The notes under the pieces were generated by a model that saw only the letters and a list, made by a program, of their open reading frames with translations, was not told where the DNA came from and did not search any database. A program made the position numbers and the translations under genes. From assembly GCF_019745455.1 (NCBI RefSeq), contig NZ_JAIETD010000049.1:1-64000 (forward strand): a stretch of DNA of 64,000 nucleotides. Direction: 5' to 3'. Shown one piece after another: positions 17,649-27,811 of the stretch. This DNA is from Methylobacterium sp. (GTDB lineage Bacteria; Pseudomonadota; Alphaproteobacteria; Rhizobiales; Beijerinckiaceae). How positions within the stretch are numbered: position 1 is the first letter of the stretch; each line of letters opens with the position of its first letter.

Positions 17649-17891
17649 GCGCCCGCTCCGACCTGCCTGAACGCCGATTGCCCCACGCCTGGATCAGGCG
17701 TCGGACCGAAGTGCGCGTCCAAGGGCCAGAATACCGAGTTCGCGGCAGAGCGAGGGCGATAATCCCCCAGATGGTTTGGTGTTCCGGTCATGTTCGCTAT
17801 TATGTCACCAACGTTCGACGGTTTGTCGACACTCGTCCTTAGACTTTGGCGGACCCTCCGCCACGATGTCGCGCGTTCGGAGTGAAGCCCC

Positions 17892-19460
17892 ATGACGGCG
17901 GAGTTACGGCGGAGCCTCGTCCTCGCCGGTGTGGGGTTGATGGCCGGGTTCGGGCTCGTCCTCGCATTGTTCGGGGGTGGCGAGTTAGTGAAGCGGCAGT
18001 TCACGGCTGGTGGAAGCCCTGCTCCGGTCGCTGCGATTCCGGAGAGCCCCACCGGCAAGCCCGATGCCGCAGGCATCAAAGCCGGCGAGGAAGCCGCCCG
18101 GGAGACAACCGGCAAGGAGGCGCCGGGAAAGCCCGACCTCGCCGGGGAGCAGATCCCGGCGCCGGCCTCGCCGGCGGCGAATGCCGCGAAAACTCCGATT
18201 CCGCCCGTTCCCTCGTCCGAGGACGCGAAGGCGCCGACCTTCGACATCATTCGCGTCGAGCCGAACGGCGAGACCGTCATCGCCGGGCGCGGTGCGCCCA
18301 ATACCACCGTCGAGATGTTGCGCGACGGCGAGCCGATTGCCCGTGCGCTGATCGACCCGTCCGGCCAGTTCGCCATCGTGCCGCCTGCGCTGCCATCGGG
18401 AAACAGTGAGATCACCCTGCGCATCACCGCGTCCGACGGGCAGGTCCGCCGCTCGAAGGAGAGCGTCGCCATCGTGGTGTCACGCAACCGCGATGCCAAG
18501 CCGCTGATCGCCATGAGCGCTCCCGACAAGCCGACGGTGGTGCTCTCGCAGCCCGAGCCGGCGGCAGCTGCTCCGGTCAAGGAGGCGACGGCGGCTCCCA
18601 AACCCGGCGCACCCGCGGTGCCGGCGGAGCGCCCGAAGGTGCAGGCCAACCCCAAGCCGCCTGGCGCAGCGGAGGGGAACCGGGCGGCGGCGCCCCCCGT
18701 CAAGGTCGTCAGCGTCGACGCCGAGGAGGGCGGTCGCCTCTACGTGACCGGACAGGCCACGCCCGGCGCCACCGTGCGGCTCTATCTCAACGATACCCTC
18801 GTCGCCCCCGGCAGCGCCGGTGCGGACGGTCGGCTCGCCTTCGCCATCGGCAAGGGCGTGACGCCGGGCGAATACCGGGTGCGGATCGACGAGGTCGATC
18901 CAGTCTCTGGCAAGGTCAAGACCCGCTCGGAGGTCGCCTTCGCGGTGCCGCCGCTCGCGGCCAAGGCGCCGAGCCCGGTTGCGGCTCTCCCCGCAAGGGA
19001 TAGGGCGGCCCGAACCGTTGAACCGAACCCATTGTCCGACATGCCCGCCGTCGCCGGGGAGCCGGCTCAGGCTCCCCCATCCGTTCCGTCAAGTCGTGAG
19101 GCGGGGCCCGCGACCGGGACGCCGGGCCCGGACACCGCGACACCTTCCGTATCGCCGCTCAACGAGGAGCGTCAGGCGGCGGTGACGCCGATAGAGCCTC
19201 GGCCCGGAAACACGCCCTCCGCCAGGTCCGCACCTGCGGAAGCACCCGCCAGCACGGTGTTCATCCCCGAGATCGGAACGGCGAAGATCATCCGCGGCGA
19301 CAGCCTCTGGCAGATCAGCCGGCGCATCTATGGCCGAGGCACCCGTTACACCGTGATCTTCGACGCGAACCAGGGCCAGATCCGTAATCCCGACCTGATC
19401 TATCCGGGCCAGATCTTCGTCGTGCCGGGCGAGGGCAAGGCGGCGGAGAAGCGGGGCTAG
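17892..19460 (+). CDS. LysM peptidoglycan-binding protein with Ala/Pro-rich linkers
   Basis: This 522-aa protein has an N-terminal membrane anchor (about residues 8-29). Two Ig-like beta segments are seen: FDIIRVEPNGETVIAGRGAP near 117-200, and VVSVDAEEGGRLYVTGQATP near 270-340. Long Ala/Pro-rich linkers separate them. The C-terminal LysM domain (about 463-512) contains GDSLWQISRRIYGRG and NPDLIYPGQIFVVPG. It probably bridges membrane and cell wall. It is transcribed alone, ahead of the ABC exporter. Confidence 0.82.
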   Translation: MTAELRRSLVLAGVGLMAGFGLVLALFGGGELVKRQFTAGGSPAPVAAIPESPTGKPDAAGIKAGEEAARETTGKEAPGKPDLAGEQIPAPASPAANAAKTPIPPVPSSEDAKAPTFDIIRVEPNGETVIAGRGAPNTTVEMLRDGEPIARALIDPSGQFAIVPPALPSGNSEITLRITASDGQVRRSKESVAIVVSRNRDAKPLIAMSAPDKPTVVLSQPEPAAAAPVKEATAAPKPGAPAVPAERPKVQANPKPPGAAEGNRAAAPPVKVVSVDAEEGGRLYVTGQATPGATVRLYLNDTLVAPGSAGADGRLAFAIGKGVTPGEYRVRIDEVDPVSGKVKTRSEVAFAVPPLAAKAPSPVAALPARDRAARTVEPNPLSDMPAVAGEPAQAPPSVPSSREAGPATGTPGPDTATPSVSPLNEERQAAVTPIEPRPGNTPSARSAPAEAPASTVFIPEIGTAKIIRGDSLWQISRRIYGRGTRYTVIFDANQGQIRNPDLIYPGQIFVVPGEGKAAEKRG

Positions 19461-19562
19461 AGGCGACCTGCCATCTCGCTCCGGGTTTTGCCGGCCGTGC
19501 GTTTGGTGTCGCTCGCGCGCCGGCCTATATGCACCGGAAACCCGCCCCCGAGAGCCCCCTCC

Positions 19563-21507
19563 ATGACCACCGAACCCGCGCCAGCGGCGAGCGGCGGCGA
19601 CGCGCCGCCCGCGCGTCCCGGCCTTCTGACCACCTATCGCCGCCTCTGGCCCTATCTCTGGCCCCATGGCCGGCCGGACCTGCAGCGACGCGTCTTCCTC
19701 GCCTTCGGTCTCCTGATGGTCGCCAAGGTCGTGACCATGGTGACGCCCTTCACCTTCAAATGGGCGACCGATGCCATCGTCGCCCTGACGGGTGCCCAGA
19801 ACGGATCGGCCCCAGCCGAGGTCCCGACCGGGATCTTCGCCCTGCCGATGCTGATGATCGGCCTCTACGGCCTCTCGCGCATCCTCATGGCGGGCCTGAC
19901 CCAAGTGCGCGACGGATTGTTCGCCAAGGTCGCGATGCATGCGGTGCGCCGTCTCGCGCTCCAGACCTTCGAGCACATGCACCGCCTCTCCTTGCGCTTC
20001 CACCTCGAGCGCAAGACCGGCGGTCTCACCCGCGTGCTCGAGCGCGGACGCGGCGGCATCGAAGAGCTCTCGCGCCTGATGGTGCTCACCCTGGTGCCGA
20101 CCATCGTCGAGTTCCTCCTCGTCATCGGCGTCCTCGCCTACGAGTTCGACTGGCTCTACTCGGTGGTCGTGTTCGTGATGGTGGCGGCCTATCTCGCCTT
20201 CACCTGGAAGGCGACGCAGTGGCGCATCGAGATCCGCCGCCGCATGAACAACTCGGATACCGACGCCAACACTAAGGCGGTGGATTCGCTCCTCAACTTC
20301 GAGACGGTGAAGTATTTCGGCGCCGAGCGCCGCGAGGCCGAGCGCTACGACGCCTCCATGGCGAAGTACGAGAAGGCCTCGACGCAGACCTACGTGTCGC
20401 TCGCCGTTCTCAATGCCGGGCAGGCTGTGATCTTCACGATCGGCATGACGATCGTGATGTGGCTCGCCGCACGCGACATCCTCGCCGGGCGCACGACGCT
20501 CGGCGGATTCGTGCTCGTCAACACCATGTTGATCCAGCTCTCGATGCCGCTCAACTTCATGGGCATGATCTACCGCGAGATCAAACAGGCGCTCATCGAC
20601 ATCGACGACATGTTCCAGATCCTGCACCGCAACCCGGAGATCGCCGACCGGCAGGGGGCGACGCCACTTCGGATCACCCAGGGCGTGGTCCGTTTCGAGG
20701 ACGTGCATTTCGCCTACAATCCCGAACGCCCGATCCTGCGCGGCGTCAGCTTCGAGGTGCCGGCGGGGCGGACCGTCGCCATCGTCGGGCCTTCCGGGGC
20801 GGGCAAGTCGACGCTGTCACGCCTGCTTTTCCGGTTCTACGAGCCGCAGGGCGGCCGCATTCTCATCGACGGGCAGGACATCGCGGGGGTTCAGCAGGCG
20901 AGCCTGCGGGCAGCGATCGGCATGGTCCCGCAGGGACACGGTGCTGTTCAACGACACGATCGGCTACAACATCCGCTACGGCCAGTGGGACGCCACGCCC
21001 GACGAGGTGCGCGAGGCCGCCTCCCTCGCCCAGATCGACCGCTTCGTCTCGGGGCTGCCGGAGGGCTACGATACGCCGGTGGGCGAGCGCGGGCTCAAGC
21101 TCTCGGGCGGCGAGAAGCAGCGCGTCGCCATCGCCCGCACCATCCTGAAAGGCCCGCCGATCCTCGTCCTCGACGAGGCGACGTCCGCCCTCGACTCGTT
21201 CACCGAGCGCGAGATCCAGGACGCGCTCGACATGGTCTCGAAGGGCCGCACCACCCTCGTGATCGCGCACCGGCTCTCGACGGTGATCAACGCCGACGAG
21301 ATCATCGTGCTCGACCAGGGCGTGATCGTCGAGCGCGGCAGCCATGACAGGTTGCTCGACGAGGGCGGCGTCTACGCCTCGATGTGGAACCGCCAGCGCG
21401 AGGCCGACGCGGCGATGGAGATCCTGAAGCGGGCGGAGGCCAAGGCCGTGCCGGCTCCCGTTCGAAGCGACCGGATCGCCGTACCGGAAGCGGTTCCCGC
21501 CGAGTGA
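19563..21507 (+). pseudogene. Atm1-type ABC exporter, broken by a one-base frameshift
   Basis: Two frames join into one Atm1/HMT-like half transporter of about 647 aa: six TM segments (about residues 30-330) fused to an ATPase with Walker [10 protein letters not shown]. The first frame is lost after GMVPQG; the continuation ([14 protein letters not shown], signature [14 protein letters not shown], Walker [13 protein letters not shown], switch AHRLST) runs one frame over. An extra G in the GGG at 20933-20935 explains it: removing one restores [11 protein letters not shown] at the Q-loop. The protein would otherwise be intact, so this is either a recent mutation or a sequence error. Family members export glutathione-linked or Fe-S-related compounds. 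Confidence 0.85.
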
Positions 21508-21631
21508 GGGGTGCGGCGATGGGTGACGCCCCCGAAACCGTATGACGCCGCGCGCCCGTTGCCTTATAGCGGCGCCACGCTTAGGGGCCGTCGTGAAGGG
21601 CTGCCGTCCAACCAGAAGTCGATAAAGACCC

Positions 21632-22342
21632 ATGACCGATCTCTTCGAGTCGATTCGCCGTGTGCTCGTGCCGATCCACAAGGAGGGCTATCCCTTCATC
21701 CTGATCGGCATCGTGCTGACGGTGATCGGCGGCTACTTCGCGCAGTCCCTCGGCTGGATCTTCCTGATCCTGACCCTGTGGGTCTGCTACTTTTTCCGCG
21801 ATCCCGAGCGGATCACCCCGGTGGCCGACGGCCTCGTGGTGTCGCCGGCGGACGGGCGGGTGAACCTCATCGTCACGACGCTGCCGCCGCCCGAGCTCGA
21901 CCTGCCGCAGGTCCCGATGACACGGGTCTCGGTGTTCATGAACGTGTTCGACTGCCACGTGAACCGGGTGCCGGTGACGGGACTGATCGGGCAGATCCAC
22001 TATACGCCGGGCCTGTTCCTCAACGCCGAGCTCGACAAGGCGAGCGAGGACAACGAGCGCAACGGCCTCGTCATCGAGACCACTCATCGCGGCGCCGCGT
22101 TGCGCATCGGCGTCGTCCAGATCGCCGGCCTCGTGGCGCGCCGCATCGTCGGCTTCGTCAATGCCGGCGACCGCCTGAGCGTCGGCGAGCGTTTCGGGCT
22201 TATCCGGTTCGGATCGCGCGTCGACGTCTACCTTCCCGAGGGAACCCGCGTCCTCGTCGGGCTCGGCCAGAAGGCGGTGGCCGGCGAGACCGTCCTCGCC
22301 GATCTCGGGGGCGGCCCCGAGCGCCAGTTCCGCCGGATCTGA
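21632..22342 (+). CDS. psd: Phosphatidylserine decarboxylase proenzyme
   Basis: This 236-aa protein has an N-terminal hydrophobic hairpin (about residues 20-55), [20 protein letters not shown] and the autocleavage site in LIRFGSRVD, where cleavage before Ser yields the pyruvoyl group. The short form matches the soluble-type bacterial Psd. It converts phosphatidylserine to phosphatidylethanolamine at the inner membrane. pssA follows ten bases later, so the two-step pathway is encoded together. Confidence 0.95.
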   Translation: MTDLFESIRRVLVPIHKEGYPFILIGIVLTVIGGYFAQSLGWIFLILTLWVCYFFRDPERITPVADGLVVSPADGRVNLIVTTLPPPELDLPQVPMTRVSVFMNVFDCHVNRVPVTGLIGQIHYTPGLFLNAELDKASEDNERNGLVIETTHRGAALRIGVVQIAGLVARRIVGFVNAGDRLSVGERFGLIRFGSRVDVYLPEGTRVLVGLGQKAVAGETVLADLGGGPERQFRRI

Positions 22343-22352
22343 GGAGGGCACC

Positions 22353-23174
22353 ATGGACGACCTGTTCCCACCCTTCGCGCCCGACGCCGACGAGCCCAAG
22401 CCCCGGCGGTTCAAGCCGGTGCCGTTCCGGATGATCGCACCTAACATGATCACCCTGATGGCGCTCTGCCTCGGGCTGACCGCGATTAGGCTCGCCTTCG
22501 AGGGCAAGTTCGAGCCGGCCGTCATCGCGATCCTGGCGGCGGCCGTGCTCGACGGCATCGACGGCCGTGTCGCGCGCATGCTCAAGGGCACGTCCCGCTT
22601 CGGCGCCGAGCTCGACTCCCTGGCCGATTTCGTCAATTTCGGCTGTGCTCCGGCACTGATCCTCTACGGCTTCTCGCTGTTCCACCTGCGCTCGGTCGGC
22701 TGGATCGTGGCCTTGATCTTCGCCATCGCGATGGCGCTGAGGCTGGCGCGGTTCAACGCCATGCTGGACGACCCGAACCGGCCGGAATGGAAGAAGGACT
22801 ACTTCGTCGGCGTCCCGGCTCCGGCCGGCGCCATGACGGCGATGCTGCCGCTCTACCTTCATTTCCTCGGCCTCTCGCTCGGGGCTTGGGCGGCCCCGGT
22901 CGTGCTCGGCTACGTGCTCTGCATCGCGCTCCTCGTGGTCTCCACGGTGCCCACATTCTCGGGAAAAACCATGGGCAAGCGCGTGCCGCGGGACTGGGTG
23001 CTGCCGATCTTCCTCGTGGTGGTGGCGGCTTTTGGCCTCTTCATCAGCTTCCCGTTCGAGGCGATGGTCGCCCTCAGTACCGGCTATCTCCTGACCCTGC
23101 CCATCGGGGCGATCCAGTACCGCCGTCGCCTCAAGCAGGAGTCGGCCGAACCCACTCCCAGTCCGGCCGTCTGA
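22353..23174 (+). CDS. pssA: CDP-diacylglycerol--serine O-phosphatidyltransferase
   Basis: This 273-aa integral membrane enzyme carries the CDP-alcohol phosphotransferase signature DGx2ARx8Gx3Dx3D between about residues 72 and 94, with the final Asp pair in ELDSLAD. About seven to eight hydrophobic segments follow. It makes phosphatidylserine for the adjacent Psd. An N-terminal charged stretch precedes the first TM. It belongs to the type II (integral) PssA group usual in alphaproteobacteria. Confidence 0.95.
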   Translation: MDDLFPPFAPDADEPKPRRFKPVPFRMIAPNMITLMALCLGLTAIRLAFEGKFEPAVIAILAAAVLDGIDGRVARMLKGTSRFGAELDSLADFVNFGCAPALILYGFSLFHLRSVGWIVALIFAIAMALRLARFNAMLDDPNRPEWKKDYFVGVPAPAGAMTAMLPLYLHFLGLSLGAWAAPVVLGYVLCIALLVVSTVPTFSGKTMGKRVPRDWVLPIFLVVVAAFGLFISFPFEAMVALSTGYLLTLPIGAIQYRRRLKQESAEPTPSPAV

Positions 23175-23181
23175 ATCCGGA

Positions 23182-23958
23182 TCAGGGCCTGCGCCGCGCC
23201 ACCAGGAACAGGCGCGGGAAGGAAAGCAGCACTCGCCCGTCCGATCGCGTCGGATAGGCCCGGGCGATCTCTCCCTCGTAGGCAGCGAGGAACCCCGCCC
23301 GCGCCTCGGCGTCGAGGGGAGCGAGGAACGGCAGCAGGCCGGTCGCCTTGAGCCAAGCGACAATGGCGCGGGCATCGGCGAGGGGATGCCGATAGATCGT
23401 GGTCCAGGCATCGACCTCGCCGCCGGCTGCGCAGAGCCAGTCGTAGTAGATCTCGGGCGCGGCGATGCGAGTTCGGACGGCCGCAGCATCGTCGATCCTT
23501 CTGGCCCATGGCCCAGCGGCGGCGACCGAGCGCATGAGCCGGTGCGAGGGTTCGTCGAGGTTGTCGGGCATCTGCACCGCGAGGCAACCGCCAGGCGCCA
23601 GGAAGTTCATCAGGCGAGTGAGCAGGTGCTCGTGTGCCGGAAGCCATTGCAGGACGGCGTTGGCGAAGATGAGATCCGGCGCCGCATCCGGCTTCCAGGT
23701 CGCGATGTCGACCTCGACGAAGGCCGCGGAGGGGACCGCCTCGCGGGCCTGGGCCAGCATGTCGGACGACGAATCGATTCCGACGATTTCGGCGTCGGGA
23801 TAACGGGCCCGCAGGAGCGCGGTGCTGTTGCCGGGACCGCAGCCGAGATCGACCACTCGCCTCGCGTCGTCCAGGGGAACCCGTGTGAGCAGGTCCGCTG
23901 CCGGGCGGGTGCGCTCGCCCGCGAAATGCAGATAGGCAGCCGCATCCCATGCCATCAT
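23182..23958 (-). CDS. tam: Trans-aconitate 2-methyltransferase
   Basis: This 258-aa class I SAM methyltransferase has motif [16 protein letters not shown] (about residues 35-49), an acidic residue after strand 2 in EIVGIDSS, and [12 protein letters not shown] as motif IV. The start [19 protein letters not shown] is highly typical of Tam, which methyl-esterifies trans-aconitate to relieve aconitase inhibition. It is transcribed towards pssA, and the genes end eight bases apart. Confidence 0.88.
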   Translation of the reverse strand: MMAWDAAAYLHFAGERTRPAADLLTRVPLDDARRVVDLGCGPGNSTALLRARYPDAEIVGIDSSSDMLAQAREAVPSAAFVEVDIATWKPDAAPDLIFANAVLQWLPAHEHLLTRLMNFLAPGGCLAVQMPDNLDEPSHRLMRSVAAAGPWARRIDDAAAVRTRIAAPEIYYDWLCAAGGEVDAWTTIYRHPLADARAIVAWLKATGLLPFLAPLDAEARAGFLAAYEGEIARAYPTRSDGRVLLSFPRLFLVARRRP

Positions 23959-24093
23959 CGCGATGCTCCGTGACGCCGGGAACGCGCCGTCCCTCCGTGG
24001 ACAAGCGAATAAAAAGGCTTGGCACGCAAGGCTTGCTGTTCCACGCCGGTAGAGCGAGTGCGCCGGTTCGGCGCCACTCCTGGGGAGCCGGCC

Positions 24094-24522
24094 ATGATAG
24101 AGGAATTCAAAAAGTTCGCGCTGCGCGGCAACGTGGTCGACCTCGCGGTCGGCGTCATCATCGGCGCAGCCTTCGGCGCCATCGTCACGTCAGCGGTGCA
24201 GGACGTCTTCATGCCGATCATCGGCGCGGTGACGGGCGGCCTCGATTTCTCGAACTATTACATCTCGCTTTCGTCGAGCGTTCAGCAGGGCGCCGCCTAT
24301 GTGGATGCGAAGAAGCAAGGGGCGGTGATCGGCTACGGACAGTTCATTACGGTGGCAATCAACTTCATGATCGTTGCCTTCGTCTTGTTCCTCGTCATTC
24401 GCGCGATGAACAGGCTTCAAGTGAAGGAAGAGGCCAAGCCCCCCACTGTTGCCGAAGTGCCCGCAGACGTGAAGCTGCTGGGCGAAATCCGCGACATTCT
24501 CGCGATGCGGCCGAAGATGTAG
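24094..24522 (+). CDS. mscL: Large-conductance mechanosensitive channel
   Basis: This 142-aa protein opens with the MscL hallmark [22 protein letters not shown]1 follows ([19 protein letters not shown]), then a periplasmic loop and TM2 ([20 protein letters not shown]), and a C-terminal helix ([14 protein letters not shown]). The pentameric channel opens under hypo-osmotic membrane tension. I chose the ATG at 24094, preceded by TGGGGAG; an upstream in-frame ATG at 24019 would add a non-homologous tail. Confidence 0.95.
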   Translation: MIEEFKKFALRGNVVDLAVGVIIGAAFGAIVTSAVQDVFMPIIGAVTGGLDFSNYYISLSSSVQQGAAYVDAKKQGAVIGYGQFITVAINFMIVAFVLFLVIRAMNRLQVKEEAKPPTVAEVPADVKLLGEIRDILAMRPKM

Positions 24523-24588
24523 CGCGGCTCGTGATCCGGCCCGGGCCGAAAGGCGAAACGTGGTGATCTCGTCGATGCCGTACCAGGA

Positions 24589-24903
24589 TCAGTGCTGGGG
24601 CGTGGTCCGAGTTTGTGGACCGGCAAGATCGCCGAGAATGTCGTCGAGTGCTTGCGCCACCGCGTCGGTCCCCTCCTCATGGGTCTTCAGGCGAACCTCG
24701 AGACGCTCGATCTGAGGTTCGAACACCTCGGGTACAACCGGCTCGCCGAGATAGTTCGGGACACCATCATCTGCCGTGAATACCGCGCGCAGCTGCTGTC
24801 CGAGGTGGTCTCGCACGGGCTCTGGCAGAGTCGCCGAAGCACCCTCTGTCGGCTCGTCTGATGTGGCGGGGCCAGCGATGAAGTCGTTCGAGTCGTCAAT
24901 CAC
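24589..24903 (-). CDS. Small acidic protein with NepR-like segment
   Basis: This 104-aa hydrophilic protein has a GTG start with AGGGGAG upstream. Residues about 29-71 read PVRDHLGQQLRAVF, a short insertion, then EPVVPEVFEPQIERLE. This follows the NepR anti-sigma pattern (IGxxLRxxY...EPxPxxFxxLxxxL), with an Asp/Gly/Asn-rich loop in place of the usual short turn. The rest is acidic and unstructured-looking. NepR proteins sequester sigma-EcfG until PhyR-P binds them. The match is partial, so this could be a divergent paralogue or an unrelated small protein. Confidence 0.45.
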   Translation of the reverse strand: MIDDSNDFIAGPATSDEPTEGASATLPEPVRDHLGQQLRAVFTADDGVPNYLGEPVVPEVFEPQIERLEVRLKTHEEGTDAVAQALDDILGDLAGPQTRTTPQH

Positions 24904-25001
24904 GGGTCGGGTCTCCCCTCGTCAACGTATCATAACACTCGCGACTTCAAGTCGTTGCAGTCCGCGCCGGCAACGAAGATCGTTTTTCTCGGGTATCAAG
25001 A

Positions 25002-25044
25002 ACAATAAAAAAGTGCCCCCGGCGAATGCTCGCCGGGGGCACTT
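25002..25044 (-). terminator. Rho-independent terminator of the DUF1236 gene
   Basis: A perfect 15-bp stem (arms 25011-25025 and 25030-25044, four-base loop) is very GC-rich. On the minus strand it is followed by a run of T residues (complement of the A-rich stretch 25004-25012). It lies 33 bp after the DUF1236 stop. Confidence 0.9.
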
Positions 25045-25076
25045 GCAGAACCTCTGCCCTCAAGAGGGCATCAAAA

Positions 25077-25487
25077 TTAGTCGATCACTTCGACGATTCG
25101 CGAGCTGCGGTCGACGAGGACCGGCCGATCATTGATGACCGTGTAGCGGGTGCCGCGGGCGCCGTACTCGGCAGGAACGTCGTAGTAGGTCACGCCGGAG
25201 CTCGGCAGCACGGTACCGACTCGGACATCGCCGCTGTAATCAAACGAGCTGCGACGCTCGCGGGCGACGTACTGGCGGAAGCGGGGACGGTCGTCGACTC
25301 CGAGAATGCCGCCTACCGTTCCGGTAGCGGCGCCGACGGCCCCGCCGACGATCGCGCCCACAGGCCCAGCCGCATCCGCACCTTCCTGGGCGCCACGCTC
25401 GGCGCCGCGGACGAGACCTTGGGCCTGGGCGGCGAGGGGAAGGCTGAGGGCGATCGCCGAGGCCGCGAGAAGGGTCTTGATGTTCAT
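25077..25487 (-). CDS. DUF1236 domain protein with glycine-zipper N-terminus
   Basis: This 136-aa secreted protein has a signal peptide ending at AAQAQ (residue 23). A glycine-zipper stretch follows (GPVGAIVGGAVGAATGTVGG, about 41-60). The C-terminal DUF1236 module has two similar beta motifs, TYYDVPAEYGARGTRYTVIN and RPVLVDRSSRIVEVI. The family is common in rhizobial periplasms and its function is unknown. A strong terminator follows. The N-terminal half resembles the small protein at 35385-35651. Confidence 0.82.
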   Translation of the reverse strand: MNIKTLLAASAIALSLPLAAQAQGLVRGAERGAQEGADAAGPVGAIVGGAVGAATGTVGGILGVDDRPRFRQYVARERRSSFDYSGDVRVGTVLPSSGVTYYDVPAEYGARGTRYTVINDRPVLVDRSSRIVEVID

Positions 25488-25574
25488 GGATGGAATCTCC
25501 CGATCCGTTGATCCGCCTAACCCATGAGGCCTGGCGGGGTCTGACGCATCAACGTCCGACCCACGAAAAGGGAT

Positions 25575-25626
25575 GCCAAAAAATAAAATTGCTACGTCAG
25601 CTTCCTACGGAGCGGTAACGTAGCAA
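25575..25626 (-). terminator. Rho-independent terminator after fabA-fabB
   Basis: Perfect 9-bp arms (25589-25597 and 25618-25626) with a 20-base loop that can pair further are followed on the minus strand by TTTTATTTTTT. It lies about 100 bp beyond the fabB stop and upstream of the DUF1236 gene, separating the two units. The remainder of 25488-25726 is AT-richer with no gene seen. Confidence 0.75.
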
Positions 25627-25726
25627 ACTTTTCCACCCAGAAACGGGAATGGCAGCAAAATTCACCCCCGAATGACCGAGCACTCATCAGCGCTATCGCG
25701 CGGCTGCCACCTCATCGACCCGGCTC

Positions 25727-26953
25727 TCATGCATCAACGTGCTTGAGCACCAAGGTCGCATTGGTCCCGCCAAATCCGAAGGAGTTCGACAGGACGTGGC
25801 CGAGCTTGGCTCCATCCCGTCTCTGACGCAGGATCGGCATGTCGGCGAAGACCGGATCGAGATCGTCGATATGGGCGCTTTCGCAGATGAAGCCGTTTTG
25901 CATCATCAGGAGGGAGTAGATTGCCTCCTGCACGCCGGTAGCGCCGAGGGAATGGCCGGTCAGCGACTTTGTCGCCGAGATCGGCGGACAATCGTCGCCG
26001 CGGCCGAACACCTCGCGGATGGCCTCGATTTCCTTCTCGTCGCCGACCGGTGTCGCCGTGGCATGCGGGTTGATGTAGTCGATCTTCGCGCCCTTCAGGC
26101 CCGAGATCGCCTGGCGCATGCACCGGACCGCGCCTTCGCCGGACGGGGCGACCATGTCGTGTCCGTCCGAGGTAGCGCCGTATCCGGCGATCTCGCCATA
26201 AATCTTCGCGCCGCGGGCCCTGGCGTGCTCCAGTTCTTCGAGCACCAGCACGCCGGCGCCGCCCGCGATGACGAAGCCGTCACGGTTGGCGTCGTAGGCG
26301 CGGGACGCCCGGGCCGGCGTAGCGTTGTACTTCGAGGACATCGCGCCCATGGCGTCGAAAAGGACCGAGAGTGTCCAGTCGAGATCCTCGCAGCCGCCGG
26401 CGAAGATGATGTCCTGGCGGCCGGCCTGGATGATCTCGGCGGCGTTGCCGATGCAGTGATTCGAAGTCGCACAGGCCGAGGCGATCGAGTAGTTCACGCC
26501 CTTGATCTTGAACCAGGTGGCCAGTGTCGCCGAGGCGGTCGAGGACATAGCCTTCGGCACCGCGAAGGGGCCGACGCGTTTGGGGCCCTTCTCGCGAGTG
26601 ATGGCGGCCGATTCGACGATGACCCGGGTCGAGGGACCGCCCGAGCCCATGATGATGCCGGTCCGGTCGTTCGAGATATCGCTCAGTTCGAGGCCGGAAT
26701 CCGTGATCGCCTGGTCCATTGCGACGTGGTTCCAGGCCGTGCCACCTCCGTGGAAGCGCATCGCGCGGCGGTCGACGACTGCCTCCGGATCAAGGCTCGG
26801 CCGGCCTTCGACCTGGCTGCGGAAGCCGAGCTCGGCATAAGACTCGGCCCGGCCGATACCGGAACGTGCCTCGCGCAGGGAATCGAGGACCTCGTCGGTG
26901 TTGTTGCCGATGGATGAGACGATGCCCATCCCGGTAATCACGACACGGCGCAT
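25727..26953 (-). CDS. fabB: 3-oxoacyl-ACP synthase I
   Basis: This 408-aa thiolase-fold enzyme has the catalytic Cys161 in ASACATS, His297 in [11 protein letters not shown], and Lys329/His334 in [14 protein letters not shown], spaced as in FabB (Cys-His-His). The C-terminal Gly-rich loop is NSFGFGGTN. It condenses malonyl-ACP with acyl-ACP, including the cis-3-decenoyl product of FabA, and so drives unsaturated fatty-acid synthesis. It lies 120 bp after fabA on the same strand. Confidence 0.93.
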   Translation of the reverse strand: MRRVVITGMGIVSSIGNNTDEVLDSLREARSGIGRAESYAELGFRSQVEGRPSLDPEAVVDRRAMRFHGGGTAWNHVAMDQAITDSGLELSDISNDRTGIIMGSGGPSTRVIVESAAITREKGPKRVGPFAVPKAMSSTASATLATWFKIKGVNYSIASACATSNHCIGNAAEIIQAGRQDIIFAGGCEDLDWTLSVLFDAMGAMSSKYNATPARASRAYDANRDGFVIAGGAGVLVLEELEHARARGAKIYGEIAGYGATSDGHDMVAPSGEGAVRCMRQAISGLKGAKIDYINPHATATPVGDEKEIEAIREVFGRGDDCPPISATKSLTGHSLGATGVQEAIYSLLMMQNGFICESAHIDDLDPVFADMPILRQRRDGAKLGHVLSNSFGFGGTNATLVLKHVDA

Positions 26954-27074
26954 GGGAACGCTTCTCTCCGCCGGTGGTCTCCGGAGAGACGGCCGGATTA
27001 TTCAGTTAAGGACATTCAGGTAAGGCGTGCCCGCGGCAATCTCAACCGGTCACGGCTTCTGCCAGGGCCAGGCC

Positions 27075-27623
27075 TTACGCCTGGAACAGGGCGACGCGCA
27101 GGTCCTTGGCCTCGTAGATCCGTCGCCCATCGGCCTCGAGCCAGCCGTCGGCAATGCCCAGCACCAGCTTGCCCTGGCGCACGCGCCTGACGTCGATGCC
27201 GTAGACCACTTTGGAGACGCTCGGCAGCACCTGGTCGGTGAACTTGACCTCGCCGACGCCGAGGGCCCGGCCGCGCCCAGGCGCACCAAGCCAGCCGAGA
27301 TGGAAGCCGACGAGCTGCCAGAGCGCGTCGAGGCCGAGGCAGCCCGGCATGACGGGATCGTTCTTGAAGTGGCAGCCGAAAAACCAGAGGTCGGGCCGCA
27401 CGTCGAACTCGGCGAGGACGTGGCCCTTGCCGTGGAGCCCGCCCTCCGCACCGATCGAGACGATGCGGTCGAACATCAGCATCGGCGGCATCGGGAGCTG
27501 CGCGTTCCCGGCCCCGAACAGCTCGCCGCGTCCGCAGGCCAGCAGCTCCTCATAGGAATAGCTGGAGGCGCGCTGAGGCGCGTCGGAGGTCTGCGATGCA
27601 GTCTGATCGTGATCGGAAGACAT
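27075..27623 (-). CDS. fabA: 3-hydroxydecanoyl-ACP dehydratase/isomerase
   Basis: This 182-aa hotdog-fold enzyme has the active-site stretch [20 protein letters not shown], with the catalytic His near 85 and Asp near 99. PPMLMFDRI and [11 protein letters not shown] are also typical. It dehydrates 3-hydroxydecanoyl-ACP and isomerises trans-2 to cis-3, the anaerobic route to unsaturated fatty acids. I chose the ATG at 27623 (MSSDHDQT) because the longer frame adds a non-homologous 37-residue tail. It is the first gene of fabA-fabB, divergent from irr. Confidence 0.93.
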   Translation of the reverse strand: MSSDHDQTASQTSDAPQRASSYSYEELLACGRGELFGAGNAQLPMPPMLMFDRIVSIGAEGGLHGKGHVLAEFDVRPDLWFFGCHFKNDPVMPGCLGLDALWQLVGFHLGWLGAPGRGRALGVGEVKFTDQVLPSVSKVVYGIDVRRVRQGKLVLGIADGWLEADGRRIYEAKDLRVALFQA

Positions 27624-27811
27624 GAAAGCGGGCTGGTCCTCGGCTCTTTGCCGGTGGTGCGAGTGTGGGACGGCGGCAGCCGGCCACGGCGGCGCCTCGT
27701 TAGCACAGGCTCCCTGCGCCATCAAAGCGGGCATCGGGTTGCGGCGACCCGGCCGCTCCCGTATAACTTATCGCGCTATTGTCCGTTCAGTCGCGAGCGT
27801 TCCGAACCCTC

